From Candidatus Thiodiazotropha endolucinida (GTDB taxonomy: Bacteria > Pseudomonadota > Gammaproteobacteria > Chromatiales > Chromatiaceae), in NCBI RefSeq assembly GCF_001715975.1, contig NZ_MARB01000009.1, positions 62,001 through 126,000 on the forward strand: a DNA stretch of 64,000 nucleotides, given 5' to 3'. The first letter of the stretch is position 1. Each line of letters begins with the position of its first letter. The notes below the pieces were generated by a model. It saw only the letters and a program-made list of their open reading frames with translations. It made no database searches and was not told the origin of the DNA. This document shows, one piece after another, positions 15,525-24,614 of this stretch. The position numbers and the translations under genes are program-made.

Positions 15525-17096
15525 CTACTCCCAGACCGATACACCGGTGTCCGCGGCGATACGGCGAATGCGTCGATAGGTATCCATCAAGGCCAGCAAA
15601 TCACGCCAGTCCCGATCATCGAGCGGCCGCCAGAGCCGATAACCGGTGTGACCCGGATCCAGTGTCCAGATACTGCTGAATAACAGATCGGCATCTTCGG
15701 TCTCGAGTGCACGACGAAGGATGGACTCGTCCGGCAGGAGCGGCAGCATGGCCTCGAGCGGCGCAAAGGTCATCTCCGCACAGGCCGCCAACTGCCACCA
15801 CAGCATGGTGAGCTGACTCAAACTATCCTCATCGAGCTGATCCGCGAGGGTTGGATCTGGAACATCGCGTAATACGAATCCCAATCCCTTGCCGGACACC
15901 GCTTCAACGAGGTCCGCCATGCCGTTACGCTGGGCCAGTCGTGTCGCAAGCGTCCAGGCTCGGCCACGCAAAGACTTCAGATCGTTCGGGCCGGTATCGT
16001 TGGTGAGATTCGGTAGCTCGGTCTCTGATTCAGCCGTCTCTTTGACATCGTCATCCAGAAGACCCGTATCCGGCGCACTACCGGGATTCGACTGATCCGG
16101 TAATTCCGCTGGTAATTCATCAGTGGATGTTCGATCCGAACTGGATATACGCGAACATCCATCATCCCGATCAGCAACGAATGATTCGTCTGTGGGGTGC
16201 TCAAGCTCTGATGAATCCTTATCCGGTTCCACCTCGGCCTCCGGAATCACCAGTTCCCTGCCGGCCATCTCGGCATCGAGCATCACGCGTACGGTATGAA
16301 TGCTGACATCCAATGCAGCGGCAATTTCAGATTCCAATGCGCTGCGGAGTACATCTGTGTCCCAGTCGGGGCTATCGTACCGTTTGCATAGCGTCGTGAA
16401 GACCTCTTCGAAATCCTCTTCCGACTCGGAACACCGATCCTGCCAAATCTTGTGAGCGGCACGCTCCAACCTGCGAATGCGTTCGATATGCGGCCTGCCG
16501 AGCCCGCCTTCGAGCGCAATGGGGATGACGGGTAACAGTCGATGGACGGTGTACACCATCTGGGAAATACGCGCCTGGGTGATGCGATACCCGGCACGGC
16601 GGAGTTCTGTTTCGAGACGCCTTTGAGAAATCACATCGAGACCGAGTTCTTCGGCAAGCAATTTTTGCGCTTCGCAAACAGCGCGCGCCTTATCGATGAA
16701 GGTAAGACCTCCCCGCAGGTCGTTTTCCCGAAGATGCGCCAGCAAAACATCGGATTCGCTGCACCAGGCTTTGAGCAGGCAAGGTACTGTGGCAAAACGT
16801 GGATCACCGGTCTCGGTGAATAACTCCTTCAGTATGATCAGCCGCGTATTACCACCGGCATGGACGATAAAGTCAGTCGCATCGGGTCGCTGCGTGACCA
16901 CCAAAGGTTGGTCTAGACCGGTATTGCGAATCGAGTCTCTGATCCGGTCATATTCGGGATTGCGGCCGTGACGCGGATTGTGCTCGTATGGCTGAATTCG
17001 GGATATGTCGATCATCTGTGGCGCCGGGCTGGTGAATGCTTCTGCCGGTTGTGATATCGACAAATTCACAGACGGCGTTGTGGGTTTGCCAGCCAT
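15525..17096 (-). CDS. parB: ParB-family protein, PFGI-1 class (TIGR03764)
   Basis: The 523-residue protein has an N-terminal ParB/Srx domain (about 25-130: ISRIQPYEHNPRHGRNPEYDRIRDSI and the GGNTRL box), then an HTH region (about 150-215: RITQARISQMVYTVHRLLP), a long acidic linker and a C-terminal domain. This is the long ICE-specific ParB form. No ParA gene accompanies it in the window; in related ICEs one usually lies upstream. Here the upstream gene is the interrupted Cro-like gene, 3 bases away, so parB expression is probably controlled by the repressor switch. Confidence 0.86.
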   Translation of the reverse strand: MAGKPTTPSVNLSISQPAEAFTSPAPQMIDISRIQPYEHNPRHGRNPEYDRIRDSIRNTGLDQPLVVTQRPDATDFIVHAGGNTRLIILKELFTETGDPRFATVPCLLKAWCSESDVLLAHLRENDLRGGLTFIDKARAVCEAQKLLAEELGLDVISQRRLETELRRAGYRITQARISQMVYTVHRLLPVIPIALEGGLGRPHIERIRRLERAAHKIWQDRCSESEEDFEEVFTTLCKRYDSPDWDTDVLRSALESEIAAALDVSIHTVRVMLDAEMAGRELVIPEAEVEPDKDSSELEHPTDESFVADRDDGCSRISSSDRTSTDELPAELPDQSNPGSAPDTGLLDDDVKETAESETELPNLTNDTGPNDLKSLRGRAWTLATRLAQRNGMADLVEAVSGKGLGFVLRDVPDPTLADQLDEDSLSQLTMLWWQLAACAEMTFAPLEAMLPLLPDESILRRALETEDADLLFSSIWTLDPGHTGYRLWRPLDDRDWRDLLALMDTYRRIRRIAADTGVSVWE

Positions 17097-17099
17097 TGG

Positions 17100-17354
17100 T
17101 CATTCCCATCCCTGCAGGCCGACGAATATCTCCGGGTAACGGACCAGGCTTTCCCGCGGCACCGGCTCCAGCCGCCCTCCTGATCGGTCCGCTACCCGCT
17201 GGCTGACCTACTCAATTCGTGTCGCCATCTGCGGGCTCGCATGCCGGTGTTTACCAGCCAGCTGATACAGATAGGCTACTGAGTCGTTGCAAACGGTGGC
17301 CAACTCGGCGCGTTCCCTCTTGGTGGCGTATTTCAAAAATGTCCTTAGCTTCAT
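17100..17354 (-). pseudogene. YdaS/Cro-like repressor interrupted by an amber codon
   Basis: From ATG 17352-17354 the frame reads MKLRTFLKYATKRERAELAT, a YdaS/Cro-like helix-turn-helix ending in RIE at codon 48, then TAG (17208-17210). The same frame continues for 35 more codons (VSQRVADRSGGRLEPVPR, then YPEIF) to TGA at 17100-17102, three bases before the parB ATG. The continuation looks like the normal C-terminal part of YdaS proteins, so TAG probably replaced CAG. Either a 48-residue truncated protein is made or read-through gives the full 84. It is divergent from the S24 repressor. Confidence 0.72.
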
Positions 17355-17447
17355 GGTGCCGGACATTAGCACCATGCATAACTATCAGCAAGCTAACTCG
17401 CCAACTAAATGTTTATCTTTGTGCTAAATTTCTGCTATATTCTCTAC
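17355..17447. promoter_or_regulatory. Operator/promoter region of the ICE switch
   Basis: This 93-bp gap lies between divergent repressor and Cro-like starts. An inverted repeat ATGGTGC/GCACCAT (17353-17359 and 17369-17375) overlaps the Cro-like start. An extended -10 (TGCTATATT, TATATT at 17436-17441) lies 7 bases before the repressor ATG, so the repressor mRNA may be leaderless. TGCTAA/CAGCAAGCTAA-type half-sites repeat across the gap. The GGCACCATGC text recurs at 18297. Confidence 0.6.
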
Positions 17448-18137
17448 ATGATGCGCATCCCCGAACAAATTCGGTTGAAAAATCTCGAGCTTCTGATTGT
17501 CGAAGCAGGAACTGCTGCGAAACTGGCCGAACGCGCCGGCACCAACAGCTCCTATATCAGCCAGGTCCGGCGTCAGATGCGCACAAAGAAAGGCACTCCG
17601 CGGGGCATCGGTGACGATCTGGCGGAAAAGCTGGAACGCGGAATGGACAAACAGGAGGGGTGGATGGACACACCGCATAGGGATGAATGGGACGAATCAC
17701 ACATCGCTGGCACGGAGGTCAATGCGCACCTCGGACCGGATATCCGCAGCCTGTGCCCGGTGATCTCCTGGGTACAGGCTGGCGAATGGATGGAAATCGC
17801 CGAAGGTTACCAACCGCAATACGGTCAGGAGTTGCTACCCTGCCCCGTTAGTTGCAGCAACGATTCTTATGTACTGCGAGTGCGTGGCATCAGCATGGAA
17901 CCCAAGTTTCATGATGGCGATTTGATCTTCGTGGACCCTCATGCCGACGCAGTCCATGGAAAATATGTGGTCGTCATGATCGAAGACACCGCAGAGGCCA
18001 CCTTCAAACAGCTGATCGTCGAGGAAGGTCATCAGTATCTTAAGGCGCTAAACCCGGAGTGGCCAAACCGAATCATCGAGGTCAACCAGAATGCTCGGAT
18101 CTGCGGGGTTGTGGTGTTTAAGGGTGAGATGGTTTAA
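17448..18137 (+). CDS. XRE-family repressor with S24 (LexA/CI-like) peptidase
   Basis: The start is placed at ATG 17448 (MMRIPEQIRLK) because the longer frame begins inside the promoter. The roughly 229-residue protein has an N-terminal HTH (about 5-50), a linker, an Ala-Gly cleavage site in WVQAGEW, and the S24 Ser-Lys pair (Ser in GISMEPKFHDGD, about 149; Lys in EATFKQL, about 187). Such repressors self-cleave with RecA during the SOS response, which would release the ICE genes. It is the only long plus-strand regulator in this part and faces the Cro-like gene. Confidence 0.88.
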   Translation: MMRIPEQIRLKNLELLIVEAGTAAKLAERAGTNSSYISQVRRQMRTKKGTPRGIGDDLAEKLERGMDKQEGWMDTPHRDEWDESHIAGTEVNAHLGPDIRSLCPVISWVQAGEWMEIAEGYQPQYGQELLPCPVSCSNDSYVLRVRGISMEPKFHDGDLIFVDPHADAVHGKYVVVMIEDTAEATFKQLIVEEGHQYLKALNPEWPNRIIEVNQNARICGVVVFKGEMV

Positions 18138-18477
18138 GAACTATTTCCTCAAAAAACTGCATGGGAAAATTTGTTTGCCTGATTGATCATCGCTGCCTGG
18201 AAACAACAGCGTAACCCGAATAGAACCCCTCCTCAGCTCGTCTCGGTTAGCTTATTTATCCGCCTGCTAAACATTTTCTCTTTGCCCATTAAATTGGCAC
18301 CATGCTAAAGTTTTGGCATGGACATTATCATCACCCGAAATAGCACGTGGCTGCCCGCTTTTCAGCGTTTTCCTCGCAGACCCGCCGTTAGTATGAACTG
18401 CGCATCAAAGCACGGCGGAGCGTGTGAACTCATAAGGCAAACGACAACCGCACACCAACCCCCACTTTGGATCGCGT
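18138..18477. other. Gap between repressor and alpA
   Basis: About 340 bases contain an inverted repeat CCATGC/GCATGG at 18300-18321, a likely regulator-binding site, and a low-confidence 55-codon frame described separately. Nothing else is convincing. Confidence 0.4.
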
Positions 18478-18485
18478 ATGCCTGA
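18318..18485 (+). CDS. Possible 55-residue ORF overlapping alpA
   Basis: An ATG at 18318 opens 55 codons (MDIIITRNSTWLPAF at the start), ending TGA 18483-18485, 8 bases inside alpA. There is no obvious ribosome site and the ATG lies within an inverted repeat. No family is recognised, and it may be chance. Confidence 0.2.
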   Translation: MDIIITRNSTWLPAFQRFPRRPAVSMNCASKHGGACELIRQTTTAHQPPLWIAYA

Positions 18486-18735
18486 GCATCACCCGATCCG
18501 AATCGAAAGAAAGCCGGCGGTGTTAAACCGAACAGGGATGAGTCACGCGACCCTCTACCGGCGAATCAGTGAAGGCTTGTTCCCTCCCGGGGTTTCCCTT
18601 GGCAATCGTTCTGTCGGATGGCTGGCCCATGAAGTGGACACGATGTTAAATGCATTTGCCTCGGGAAAAACGACAGAGGAACTTCAAGCCGTGGTAAAAC
18701 TTCTCGTAGAAAAGAGGCAGACTCTGGCCAATTGA
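18478..18735 (+). CDS. AlpA-family regulator
   Basis: The 85-residue protein contains a MerR/excisionase-type winged helix (VLNRTGMSHATLYRRISEGLFPPGVSLGNRSVGWLAHEV), the standard AlpA pattern in which a wing contacts DNA after YRRI. Proteins of this type activate or direct P4-like integrases, often as excisionases. It lies convergent to and 11 bases from the integrase gene, matching that role. The C-terminal 25 residues are helical. Confidence 0.88.
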   Translation: MPEHHPIRIERKPAVLNRTGMSHATLYRRISEGLFPPGVSLGNRSVGWLAHEVDTMLNAFASGKTTEELQAVVKLLVEKRQTLAN

Positions 18736-18746
18736 TTGAGTGACAG

Positions 18747-20042
18747 TCAGTCACGAATAAGCGCATCCAGATGATCCGCCCATTTCTGTAGCCACTGCCT
18801 GCACTCCGCCTCGTACCGGTGCAAATCGTAGGTTCCTTCAATCCCCTTGCGTGAATGCCCCAATACCGCTTCGGCCACTTCGTTAGTGCATTGCAGGCGT
18901 GACAAGCCGGTCCTGACGCTTCTGCGCAGATCATGAGGTGTCCAGGCCGGAAGATCTACCATCTTGTTGCTTACTCTCATCCGCCAGGCCTGCTCGGTTA
19001 GCTGCTTTTGCTGGATAGGCAGCCGCGTTTTCTGGGATGGGAACGGGTAGTCTCCAGTGGTCAGGCGAAGGGTTTTCAGGAACTCCACCGCTTGGCTGGG
19101 CAATTGCACATAGCGCTCGACCTCCGTCTTGCTCTCCCTTATGTGGAATGTCCGTTTCTTCAAGTCGATGTCCTTCCAGGCCGCATTGCAGACCTCTCCG
19201 GTACGACACCCTGTCCAGAGGGTAAACCGAAGAACATTCTTCTGTGTTGCGGTGTAATCGGAGCCAGGCAACCATTTCAGCAACGTCGCCAACTCGGTAT
19301 CAGAGAGGACTCTTTTTCCTCGTTGATGGGTAAGTTTCACCTTGGCCTGTCTGAGGCTTGCTTTGGCGAGAATTGCCGGGTTTGCAAACTCATCTGAAAA
19401 ATAGCCCAGACCAATCGCAAACTCGTAGGCGGCGGAAAGCTCTCTCAGTACGTTTCCTGCCTGAACATTTGCCCCACGTTGAACGATGGCCATGATCATA
19501 TCCACTACGGCCTTTCGCGTGACGGCATTTGCGGGCATTTCCCCCAACTTGGGAATCGCGTCGCCATAGAGGGTTCTGCGCGTCTCGGACTGACCTTTCG
19601 GTTTTCGCGCGCCGGCAATGATCCGACCGTTTGGGGATTTTCTGTCTTCGATATATTGAGTCAGATAGAGTTCGACCAGTTCCTTTACGGTAAACAACTT
19701 CTCAACCGGCTCCACCCTCGCCTTTTCCTGCTCCTTTTCCTGCTGTTGCTGCTCCCTTGCCTCGGTTCTCGGGCAACGCCCCTGTCGGCGGATTTGCTTT
19801 AACTCGTGGAGCTTCAATCTTGCTTCGGCCAGGGAGGTTTCCGGGAAGTGTCCAATTTTCACCTGAACGAGCTTTGAGGTGATCGGGCTGGTATAGCGAT
19901 AGAAAAATGTCTTTACTCCGGTAGCCCCGCATTTCACTCGCAAACCGGTGTTTTCTCCTGTATCAGCCTTAATTTTGTCTCCAGGCTTCATCACCTCCAC
20001 TGTCCTAGAAGACAAGGGTTTGGTATTCTGTAATGTTGCCAT
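18747..20042 (-). CDS. int: P4-type tyrosine integrase of the ICE
   Basis: The 431-residue protein has an N-terminal arm-binding domain (DUF4102-like, about 1-95), a core-binding domain (about 115-215) and the catalytic domain with R (GCRTGEV), K (ESKTEVERY), H-x-x-R (HDLRRSV), H (LGHSRKG) and Y (GTYDLHRY). It is complete and should be active. Its gene ends facing alpA and its start faces the chromosome, with four arm-type repeats within 115 bases upstream. A glutamine/glutamate-rich segment (about 97-112) links the arm and core domains. Confidence 0.93.
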   Translation of the reverse strand: MATLQNTKPLSSRTVEVMKPGDKIKADTGENTGLRVKCGATGVKTFFYRYTSPITSKLVQVKIGHFPETSLAEARLKLHELKQIRRQGRCPRTEAREQQQQEKEQEKARVEPVEKLFTVKELVELYLTQYIEDRKSPNGRIIAGARKPKGQSETRRTLYGDAIPKLGEMPANAVTRKAVVDMIMAIVQRGANVQAGNVLRELSAAYEFAIGLGYFSDEFANPAILAKASLRQAKVKLTHQRGKRVLSDTELATLLKWLPGSDYTATQKNVLRFTLWTGCRTGEVCNAAWKDIDLKKRTFHIRESKTEVERYVQLPSQAVEFLKTLRLTTGDYPFPSQKTRLPIQQKQLTEQAWRMRVSNKMVDLPAWTPHDLRRSVRTGLSRLQCTNEVAEAVLGHSRKGIEGTYDLHRYEAECRQWLQKWADHLDALIRD

Positions 20043-20089
20043 GGGTATCCTCTTGAATTGATGTCAGTTTGTCCGATGCAATGGAAAAA

Positions 20090-20155
20090 AGTGTAACTTT
20101 TGAATTTCAAGGAAAAGTTACACCAACACAAGTTACACTTCAAGTTACACTTTTT
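20090..20155. repeat. Integrase arm-type sites (AAGTTACAC repeats)
   Basis: Four copies of AAGTTACAC occur in 66 bases: one inverted (20090-20101) and three direct (20113-20124, 20129-20140, 20141-20155). Their place beside int fits arm-binding sites that position the integrase at the element end. Confidence 0.7.
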
Positions 20156-20169
20156 CCTGAGATTGGATG

Positions 20170-20205
20170 ATATTTCGTGAGACTCGATGAGACCACAAGA
20201 GACGA
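20170..20205. other. Possible att core / ICE right boundary
   Basis: Three imperfect 10-bp tandem copies of TGAGACnCnA lie between the arm sites and mutS. This is the best candidate for the crossover core, but the other ICE end is not in the window and the assignment cannot be tested here. Confidence 0.35.
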
Positions 20206-20255
20206 CGTAAAAACGATAAACAAATAGGAATCAATAAGTTAAATAGCGTAAGGGC

Positions 20256-22829
20256 ATGAGTTCACTAGAAAAAAAAGAACAACATACACCAATGATGCAG
20301 CAGTACCTGCGCATCAAGGTGGAGCATCCCGATATGCTGGTCTTCTACCGCATGGGGGATTTCTATGAACTCTTCTTTGCCGATGCGGAGAAAGCGGCGC
20401 GGCTGCTTGATATCACGCTGACCAAGCGGGGCCAGTCGGCAGGCAAGCCGATCCCCATGGCCGGAGTCCCCTACCATGCCGCTGAAGGCTACCTGGCGCG
20501 CCTGGTCAAACAGGGAGAGTCGGTGGCGATCTGCGAGCAGATCGGCGATCCGGCCACCAGCAAGGGGCCGGTGGAGCGCAAGGTGGTGCGCATCGTCACC
20601 CCCGGCACCCTCACCGACGAGGCACTGCTTGAGGAGCGGCGGGAAAACCTCTTGCTGGCGATCAACGAGGGGGATGATTACGGCCTGGCCGCCCTGGATC
20701 TGGCCAGTGGCCGCTTTACCATTCAGCAACTCAGCGGCCTGGAGGCCCTGAGCGGTGAACTGGAGCGCCTCAGCCCGGCGGAGATTCTGCTGGATGAGGA
20801 TTCCACCCTGCCTGAGGCCCTCACACTACGCAATGGCGTAACCCGGCGCCCCGCCTGGCACTACGATCCCGACTCCGCGGAGAGGCTGTTGTGCAAGCAG
20901 TTCGGCACCCGTGACCTGGGCGGATTCGGCTGCCAGGAGCAGCCCCTGGCCGTGGCCGCCGCCGGCTGCCTGCTGCAGTATGTGGAGGAGACCCAGTTCG
21001 GCGCCCTGCCCCACATCCGCGGCATGCGGGTGGAGCATCGGGATCAGAGCGTCATCATCGATGCGGCGACCCGGCGCAATCTGGAACTGGTCCACTCGCT
21101 CTCCAATCAGCCGCAGCACACCCTGGCAGGGATCATGGACCGCACCGTCACCGCCATGGGCAGCCGTATGCTGCGGCGCTGGATCAGCCAGCCCCTGAGG
21201 CACAGGGAGGCGGTGGCTGAGCGCCATGCCACTATCGAGGCCCTGCTCGCCTCCCGCCTCTACCATGAGCTACGGGAGATTCTGCAGGGGATCGGCGATA
21301 TCGAACGCATCCTCTCCCGGGTAGCCCTGAAGAGCGCCCGTCCGCGGGATCTGGCTACCCTGCGGGATGCCATTGGCGCCCTGCCCCAACTCCAGCCCCT
21401 GCTGACGCAACTCGACAGCCCCCTGTCGCCCGCCCTGGCACGACAGATCGGTGAACATCCCACAATCCATCAACTGCTGCAGGGCGCCATCATAGAACAA
21501 CCGCCGATGCTGATCCGCGACGGCGGTGTCATCGCCGAGGGGTATGACGCGGAACTGGATGAGCTGCGCGCCCTCTCCCAGAACGCTGACCAGTTTCTGC
21601 TCGACCTGGAGAGCCGGGAGCGCGAGCGCACCGGCATAGCCACCCTCAAGGTGAGCTACAACCGGGTCCACGGCTACTACATCGAGATCAGCCGCGGCCA
21701 GTCCGACAGGGCGCCTGAAGACTATATCCGCCGTCAGACCCTGAAGGGGGCGGAGCGCTTCATCACACCGAAGCTGAAGAAGTTCGAGGATCAGGTGCTG
21801 AGCGCCCGGGAACGCGCCCTGGCAAGGGAAAAGTATCTCTATGACCAGCTGCTCGATCGGCTCTGCAAAGAGCTGACGCCCCTGCAACAGTGTGCCGAGG
21901 GACTGGCCCGGCTGGATGTACTCTGCAACCTGGCGGAGCGGGCCCAGCAACTCAACCTGGTCTCTCCGCAATTGGTGGAGGAACCGGGCCTGCAGATTAC
22001 CGACGGTCGTCACCCGGTGGTGGAACAGGTCAGCAGCGACCCTTTTGTCGCCAACAGCGTTACCTTCGACGACCAGCAACGGATGCTGATCATCACCGGC
22101 CCCAACATGGGCGGCAAGTCGACCTTCATGCGCCAGATCGCCCTCATCGTGCTGCTCGCCTACAGCGGCAGCTTCGTGCCCGCCGCCGCGGCGCGGATCG
22201 GACCCATCGACCGTATCTTCTCCCGCATCGGCGCCTCCGACGATCTGGCCGGGGGACGCTCCACCTTCATGGTGGAGATGGAGGAGACCGCCAACATCCT
22301 GCACAACGCCACCGCCCAGAGCCTGGTGCTGATGGATGAGATCGGCCGCGGCACCTCCACCTTCGACGGGCTCTCCCTGGCCTGGTCCTGCGCGGTTGAA
22401 CTGGCCACCTGTCTGCGCGCCTATACCCTTTTCGCCACCCACTACTTCGAACTCACCACCCTGCCGGAAGAGTATCCCGGCATCGGCAACCTGCACCTGG
22501 ATGCGGTGGAGCACGGCGATACCATCGTCTTTCTGCACGCGGTGCGGGAGGGACCGGCCAACCAGAGCTACGGCCTCCAGGTGGCCACCCTGGCCGGGGT
22601 ACCTAAGCCCGTCATCCTCAGGGCGCGCCAGCGCCTGCTGGAGTTGGAAGCCAGAGCCCAGCGCCATGCGGAACAGCAGCAGAGCCAGCTACCCCTGTTC
22701 GATCCGGAGCCACCCGACATGGAAGCGTCCGCGGTTGAACAGCAACTGCGTGAAATCGATCCCGACGAACTGACTCCGAGAGAGGCGCTGGAGGCCTTGT
22801 ACCGGCTAAAGCAGAAACTTGAAGAATAA
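20256..22829 (+). CDS. mutS: DNA mismatch repair protein MutS
   Basis: The 857-residue protein is full length. Domain I has the mismatch-reading Phe-x-Glu in MGDFYELFF (about residues 35-43). The ATPase at the C-terminus has Walker A (GPNMGGKST, about 615-623), Walker B and signature ([14 protein letters not shown]) and the ATHYFELT motif. MutS recognises mismatches and recruits MutL. The ATG follows GTAAGGGC. Because the ICE end lies within about 100 bases upstream, any promoter must be inside the remaining stretch or come from the element. Confidence 0.97.
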   Translation: MSSLEKKEQHTPMMQQYLRIKVEHPDMLVFYRMGDFYELFFADAEKAARLLDITLTKRGQSAGKPIPMAGVPYHAAEGYLARLVKQGESVAICEQIGDPATSKGPVERKVVRIVTPGTLTDEALLEERRENLLLAINEGDDYGLAALDLASGRFTIQQLSGLEALSGELERLSPAEILLDEDSTLPEALTLRNGVTRRPAWHYDPDSAERLLCKQFGTRDLGGFGCQEQPLAVAAAGCLLQYVEETQFGALPHIRGMRVEHRDQSVIIDAATRRNLELVHSLSNQPQHTLAGIMDRTVTAMGSRMLRRWISQPLRHREAVAERHATIEALLASRLYHELREILQGIGDIERILSRVALKSARPRDLATLRDAIGALPQLQPLLTQLDSPLSPALARQIGEHPTIHQLLQGAIIEQPPMLIRDGGVIAEGYDAELDELRALSQNADQFLLDLESRERERTGIATLKVSYNRVHGYYIEISRGQSDRAPEDYIRRQTLKGAERFITPKLKKFEDQVLSARERALAREKYLYDQLLDRLCKELTPLQQCAEGLARLDVLCNLAERAQQLNLVSPQLVEEPGLQITDGRHPVVEQVSSDPFVANSVTFDDQQRMLIITGPNMGGKSTFMRQIALIVLLAYSGSFVPAAAARIGPIDRIFSRIGASDDLAGGRSTFMVEMEETANILHNATAQSLVLMDEIGRGTSTFDGLSLAWSCAVELATCLRAYTLFATHYFELTTLPEEYPGIGNLHLDAVEHGDTIVFLHAVREGPANQSYGLQVATLAGVPKPVILRARQRLLELEARAQRHAEQQQSQLPLFDPEPPDMEASAVEQQLREIDPDELTPREALEALYRLKQKLEE

Positions 22830-22847
22830 TTTTGAATTGTTGTGCTC

Positions 22848-22868
22848 CCCTCTTCCTGAGGTAGAGGG
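22848..22868 (+). terminator. Possible terminator after mutS
   Basis: The arms CCCTCT (22848-22853) and AGAGGG (22863-22868) form a short hairpin 19 bases past the mutS stop. The following sequence is TATATG rather than a T-run, so termination is uncertain. Confidence 0.35.
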
Positions 22869-22897
22869 TATATGTTGATAGTGAGTTATATAGGTAA

Positions 22898-22946
22898 GCC
22901 GCGAATACTCGCGAATGATTGTTATGTCCGCAAATGATCGCGAATA
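22898..22946. repeat. REP-like repeat, copy 1
   Basis: Two adjacent units of CCGCgAATnnTCGCGAAT / CCGCAAATGATCGCGAAT lie in the mutS-dodecin gap. They match the family at 29079-29135 and 46236-46463. Confidence 0.6.
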
Positions 22947-23074
22947 TATTTATTTGCTGTACAACAGAGTGTGACTGAGAATGGCGGGTAACCAGCTATT
23001 TTATTAAACCGATTGCGCACACAGCACACACAACAATTCAAAATTCAACTTTAAAAAAACCGGAGGTTTTTTAT

Positions 23075-23284
23075 ATGTCCGATCACGTCTACAAGAAGAT
23101 CCAGCTGGTGGGTTCATCCCAAACCAGCAGTGACGATGCCATCCGTAATGCCATTGCGCGAGCGGGTGAGACCATCGACAACATGAACTGGTTTGAGGTT
23201 GTGGAGACCCGCGGTCATATCGATAACGGCCAGGTGGCCCATTGGCAGGTCACCATCAATATCGGTTTTCGACTCAATGATTGA
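23075..23284 (+). CDS. Dodecin family flavin-binding protein
   Basis: The 69-residue protein matches dodecin over its whole length ([51 protein letters not shown]). Dodecins form hollow dodecamers that store or buffer flavin. The tryptophan that stacks on the flavin is present in NMNWFEV. The start follows GGAGG. Confidence 0.93.
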   Translation: MSDHVYKKIQLVGSSQTSSDDAIRNAIARAGETIDNMNWFEVVETRGHIDNGQVAHWQVTINIGFRLND

Positions 23285-23399
23285 GCCAATCTCCTCAGCA
23301 CTCGGTAAAACCCTGATCAATATTGGGATTATTCCCCATACAAAGCGAAAGAGCATCCGCCTACATTAAATGTGACTGAATCATGACAGGGGCATGACA

Positions 23400-23834
23400 A
23401 TGGACGCTCGCAGAAGCCCTAGAACAAAAACATCGCTTCAAGTGATGCTGGCATCGAAGGCCGGGGGTGTCGAGCAGGCAAGCATTGTCAGGGATCTCAG
23501 CGAAACGGGCTTTTATGCTACATCCCTGGCCACAGCCAAGGTGAATGATGGTTACCGGGTCTCTATCAAGAGGCCGGGGCACCATGAAAGCCAGGAGTTG
23601 TCGGCAAAAGTCATCCGAGTCGACAACCCGGGTTGTGGATTCGCCTTCGATCAGCTGACGCCTCACGAGAGTCAGTTCCTGACCGATTTGATCCATCCGA
23701 AATGGGATGGCAAGGATCTGCTGGAAGGTGTGATCATGCACGGCATACTTGAAGACACCGACAGTTTCGCAGCCTGCATGCGACTGACATCACTATTGGA
23801 CAGCAACTACAAACACGGTAACCGTGCTATATAG
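23400..23834 (+). CDS. PilZ-domain protein
   Basis: I start at ATG 23400 (MDARRSPRT), 7 bases after AGGGG; an upstream ATG at 23394 is too close to that site. The 144-residue protein has the c-di-GMP-binding PilZ pair: RRSPR at the N-terminus and DLSETGF about 25 residues later. It therefore probably binds c-di-GMP. The C-terminal 40 residues are unlike standard PilZ and may be an output or partner surface. It is isolated between dodecin and the FHA gene. Confidence 0.85.
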   Translation: MDARRSPRTKTSLQVMLASKAGGVEQASIVRDLSETGFYATSLATAKVNDGYRVSIKRPGHHESQELSAKVIRVDNPGCGFAFDQLTPHESQFLTDLIHPKWDGKDLLEGVIMHGILEDTDSFAACMRLTSLLDSNYKHGNRAI

Positions 23835-23857
23835 ATATCGCGAGGAATACGGTACAA

Positions 23858-23892
23858 CAGGGCGTATTGGATGAGTGTTAACAGGCCCTAAG
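23858..23892. repeat. MITE-type end, solitary copy
   Basis: CAGGGCGTATTGGATGAGTG followed by TTAACAGGCCCTAA matches the right end of the element at 36361-36658. The FHA gene stop codon (23888-23890) lies inside it. Confidence 0.7.
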
Positions 23893-24583
23893 TAAGAAAC
23901 TCCAGGGATAGATCACCCAGATCGATGCGGTCACCGTCGTGCAGTTCCACCCCACCCGCCCTGATGGGTTCACCATTGATCATTGGCGGATTGTCGCCAC
24001 CCACTTTGAGCAGAAAGAATCCCGAGTGACGCTGATTTATCAGCACCAGATCACCACCGGGGTTGCCCACACTGAAAAAGGCCCTATCGACCACTTTCAC
24101 CTCGCCCTTATTTTCACCGTCAAGGAAACGTACCCTGGGCCGGTCCTGAGTGGGCGTCTCAGTATCCGGTTGTGTACTCGATTCCACATCGGCCGGTTGA
24201 ATTCCTGCCACCTCGGATGATGATGGCTGAATAGGTTTGGGCTCTCGCGGACGCAATACCACCGTCCTGTCGGGATCATCCATATCTTGAGGTGGCGCCT
24301 GGGTGATAAAGCGAAGATGGTATTTGCCGACCTCGATCAGATCACCGTGTTTCAAGAAACGCTTTGTAACGGTGTTGCCATTGACCCGAGTGCCATTGGT
24401 GCTCTGTTCATCCTCAATGGAGTATCCACTGAAGACTTTTATCAGCGTGGCATGGTGGCGGCTGACTGAACGATCCTTAAGACAGACTTCACAGCTCTCG
24501 TCGCGTCCGATCAACATGCGTTTGCCGACAAGTGGAAACTCTTGCGGTGACTCATCATCACCCATAACAACGAGTTTTTCCAT
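23888..24583 (-). CDS. Double FHA-domain protein
   Basis: The 231-residue protein has a canonical N-terminal FHA domain (about 20-90: LIGRDESCEVCL, SVSRHHATL, DEQSTNGTRVNG), an acidic proline-rich linker, and a second degenerate FHA-like domain (about 145-231) with HSGFF in place of the SxxH core. FHA domains bind phosphothreonine. It follows a PP2C phosphatase gene by about 30 bases, so the two probably act in one Ser/Thr phosphorylation circuit. No kinase gene is in the window. Confidence 0.88.
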   Translation of the reverse strand: MEKLVVMGDDESPQEFPLVGKRMLIGRDESCEVCLKDRSVSRHHATLIKVFSGYSIEDEQSTNGTRVNGNTVTKRFLKHGDLIEVGKYHLRFITQAPPQDMDDPDRTVVLRPREPKPIQPSSSEVAGIQPADVESSTQPDTETPTQDRPRVRFLDGENKGEVKVVDRAFFSVGNPGGDLVLINQRHSGFFLLKVGGDNPPMINGEPIRAGGVELHDGDRIDLGDLSLEFLT

Positions 24584-24614
24584 ATAGCTCTCTACCCAGG
24601 TACCTTAAATTTGT

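Larger units (their letters stand above)
1..20200. mobile_element. Integrative conjugative element (PFGI-1/SXT-like), partial
   Basis: An almost unbroken minus-strand series of ICE-family genes (TraD, TIGR03747/03759/03765/03761/03764, STY4528, STY4534, PilL, RadC, ParM) ends at a P4-type integrase next to the chromosomal gene mutS. The right end lies between the integrase start (20042) and mutS (20256), where integrase arm-type repeats sit. The left end is outside the window, so the att repeats cannot be paired and the exact right boundary is an estimate. Pilus assembly genes, relaxase and the ATPase of the mating channel are not in view and presumably lie to the left. Confidence 0.9.

Noticed and set aside
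21270-22667. A 465-codon open frame antisense to mutS.
   Set aside because: It lies entirely opposite a highly conserved gene and reads as low-quality protein rich in G, Q and H, a typical shadow frame.
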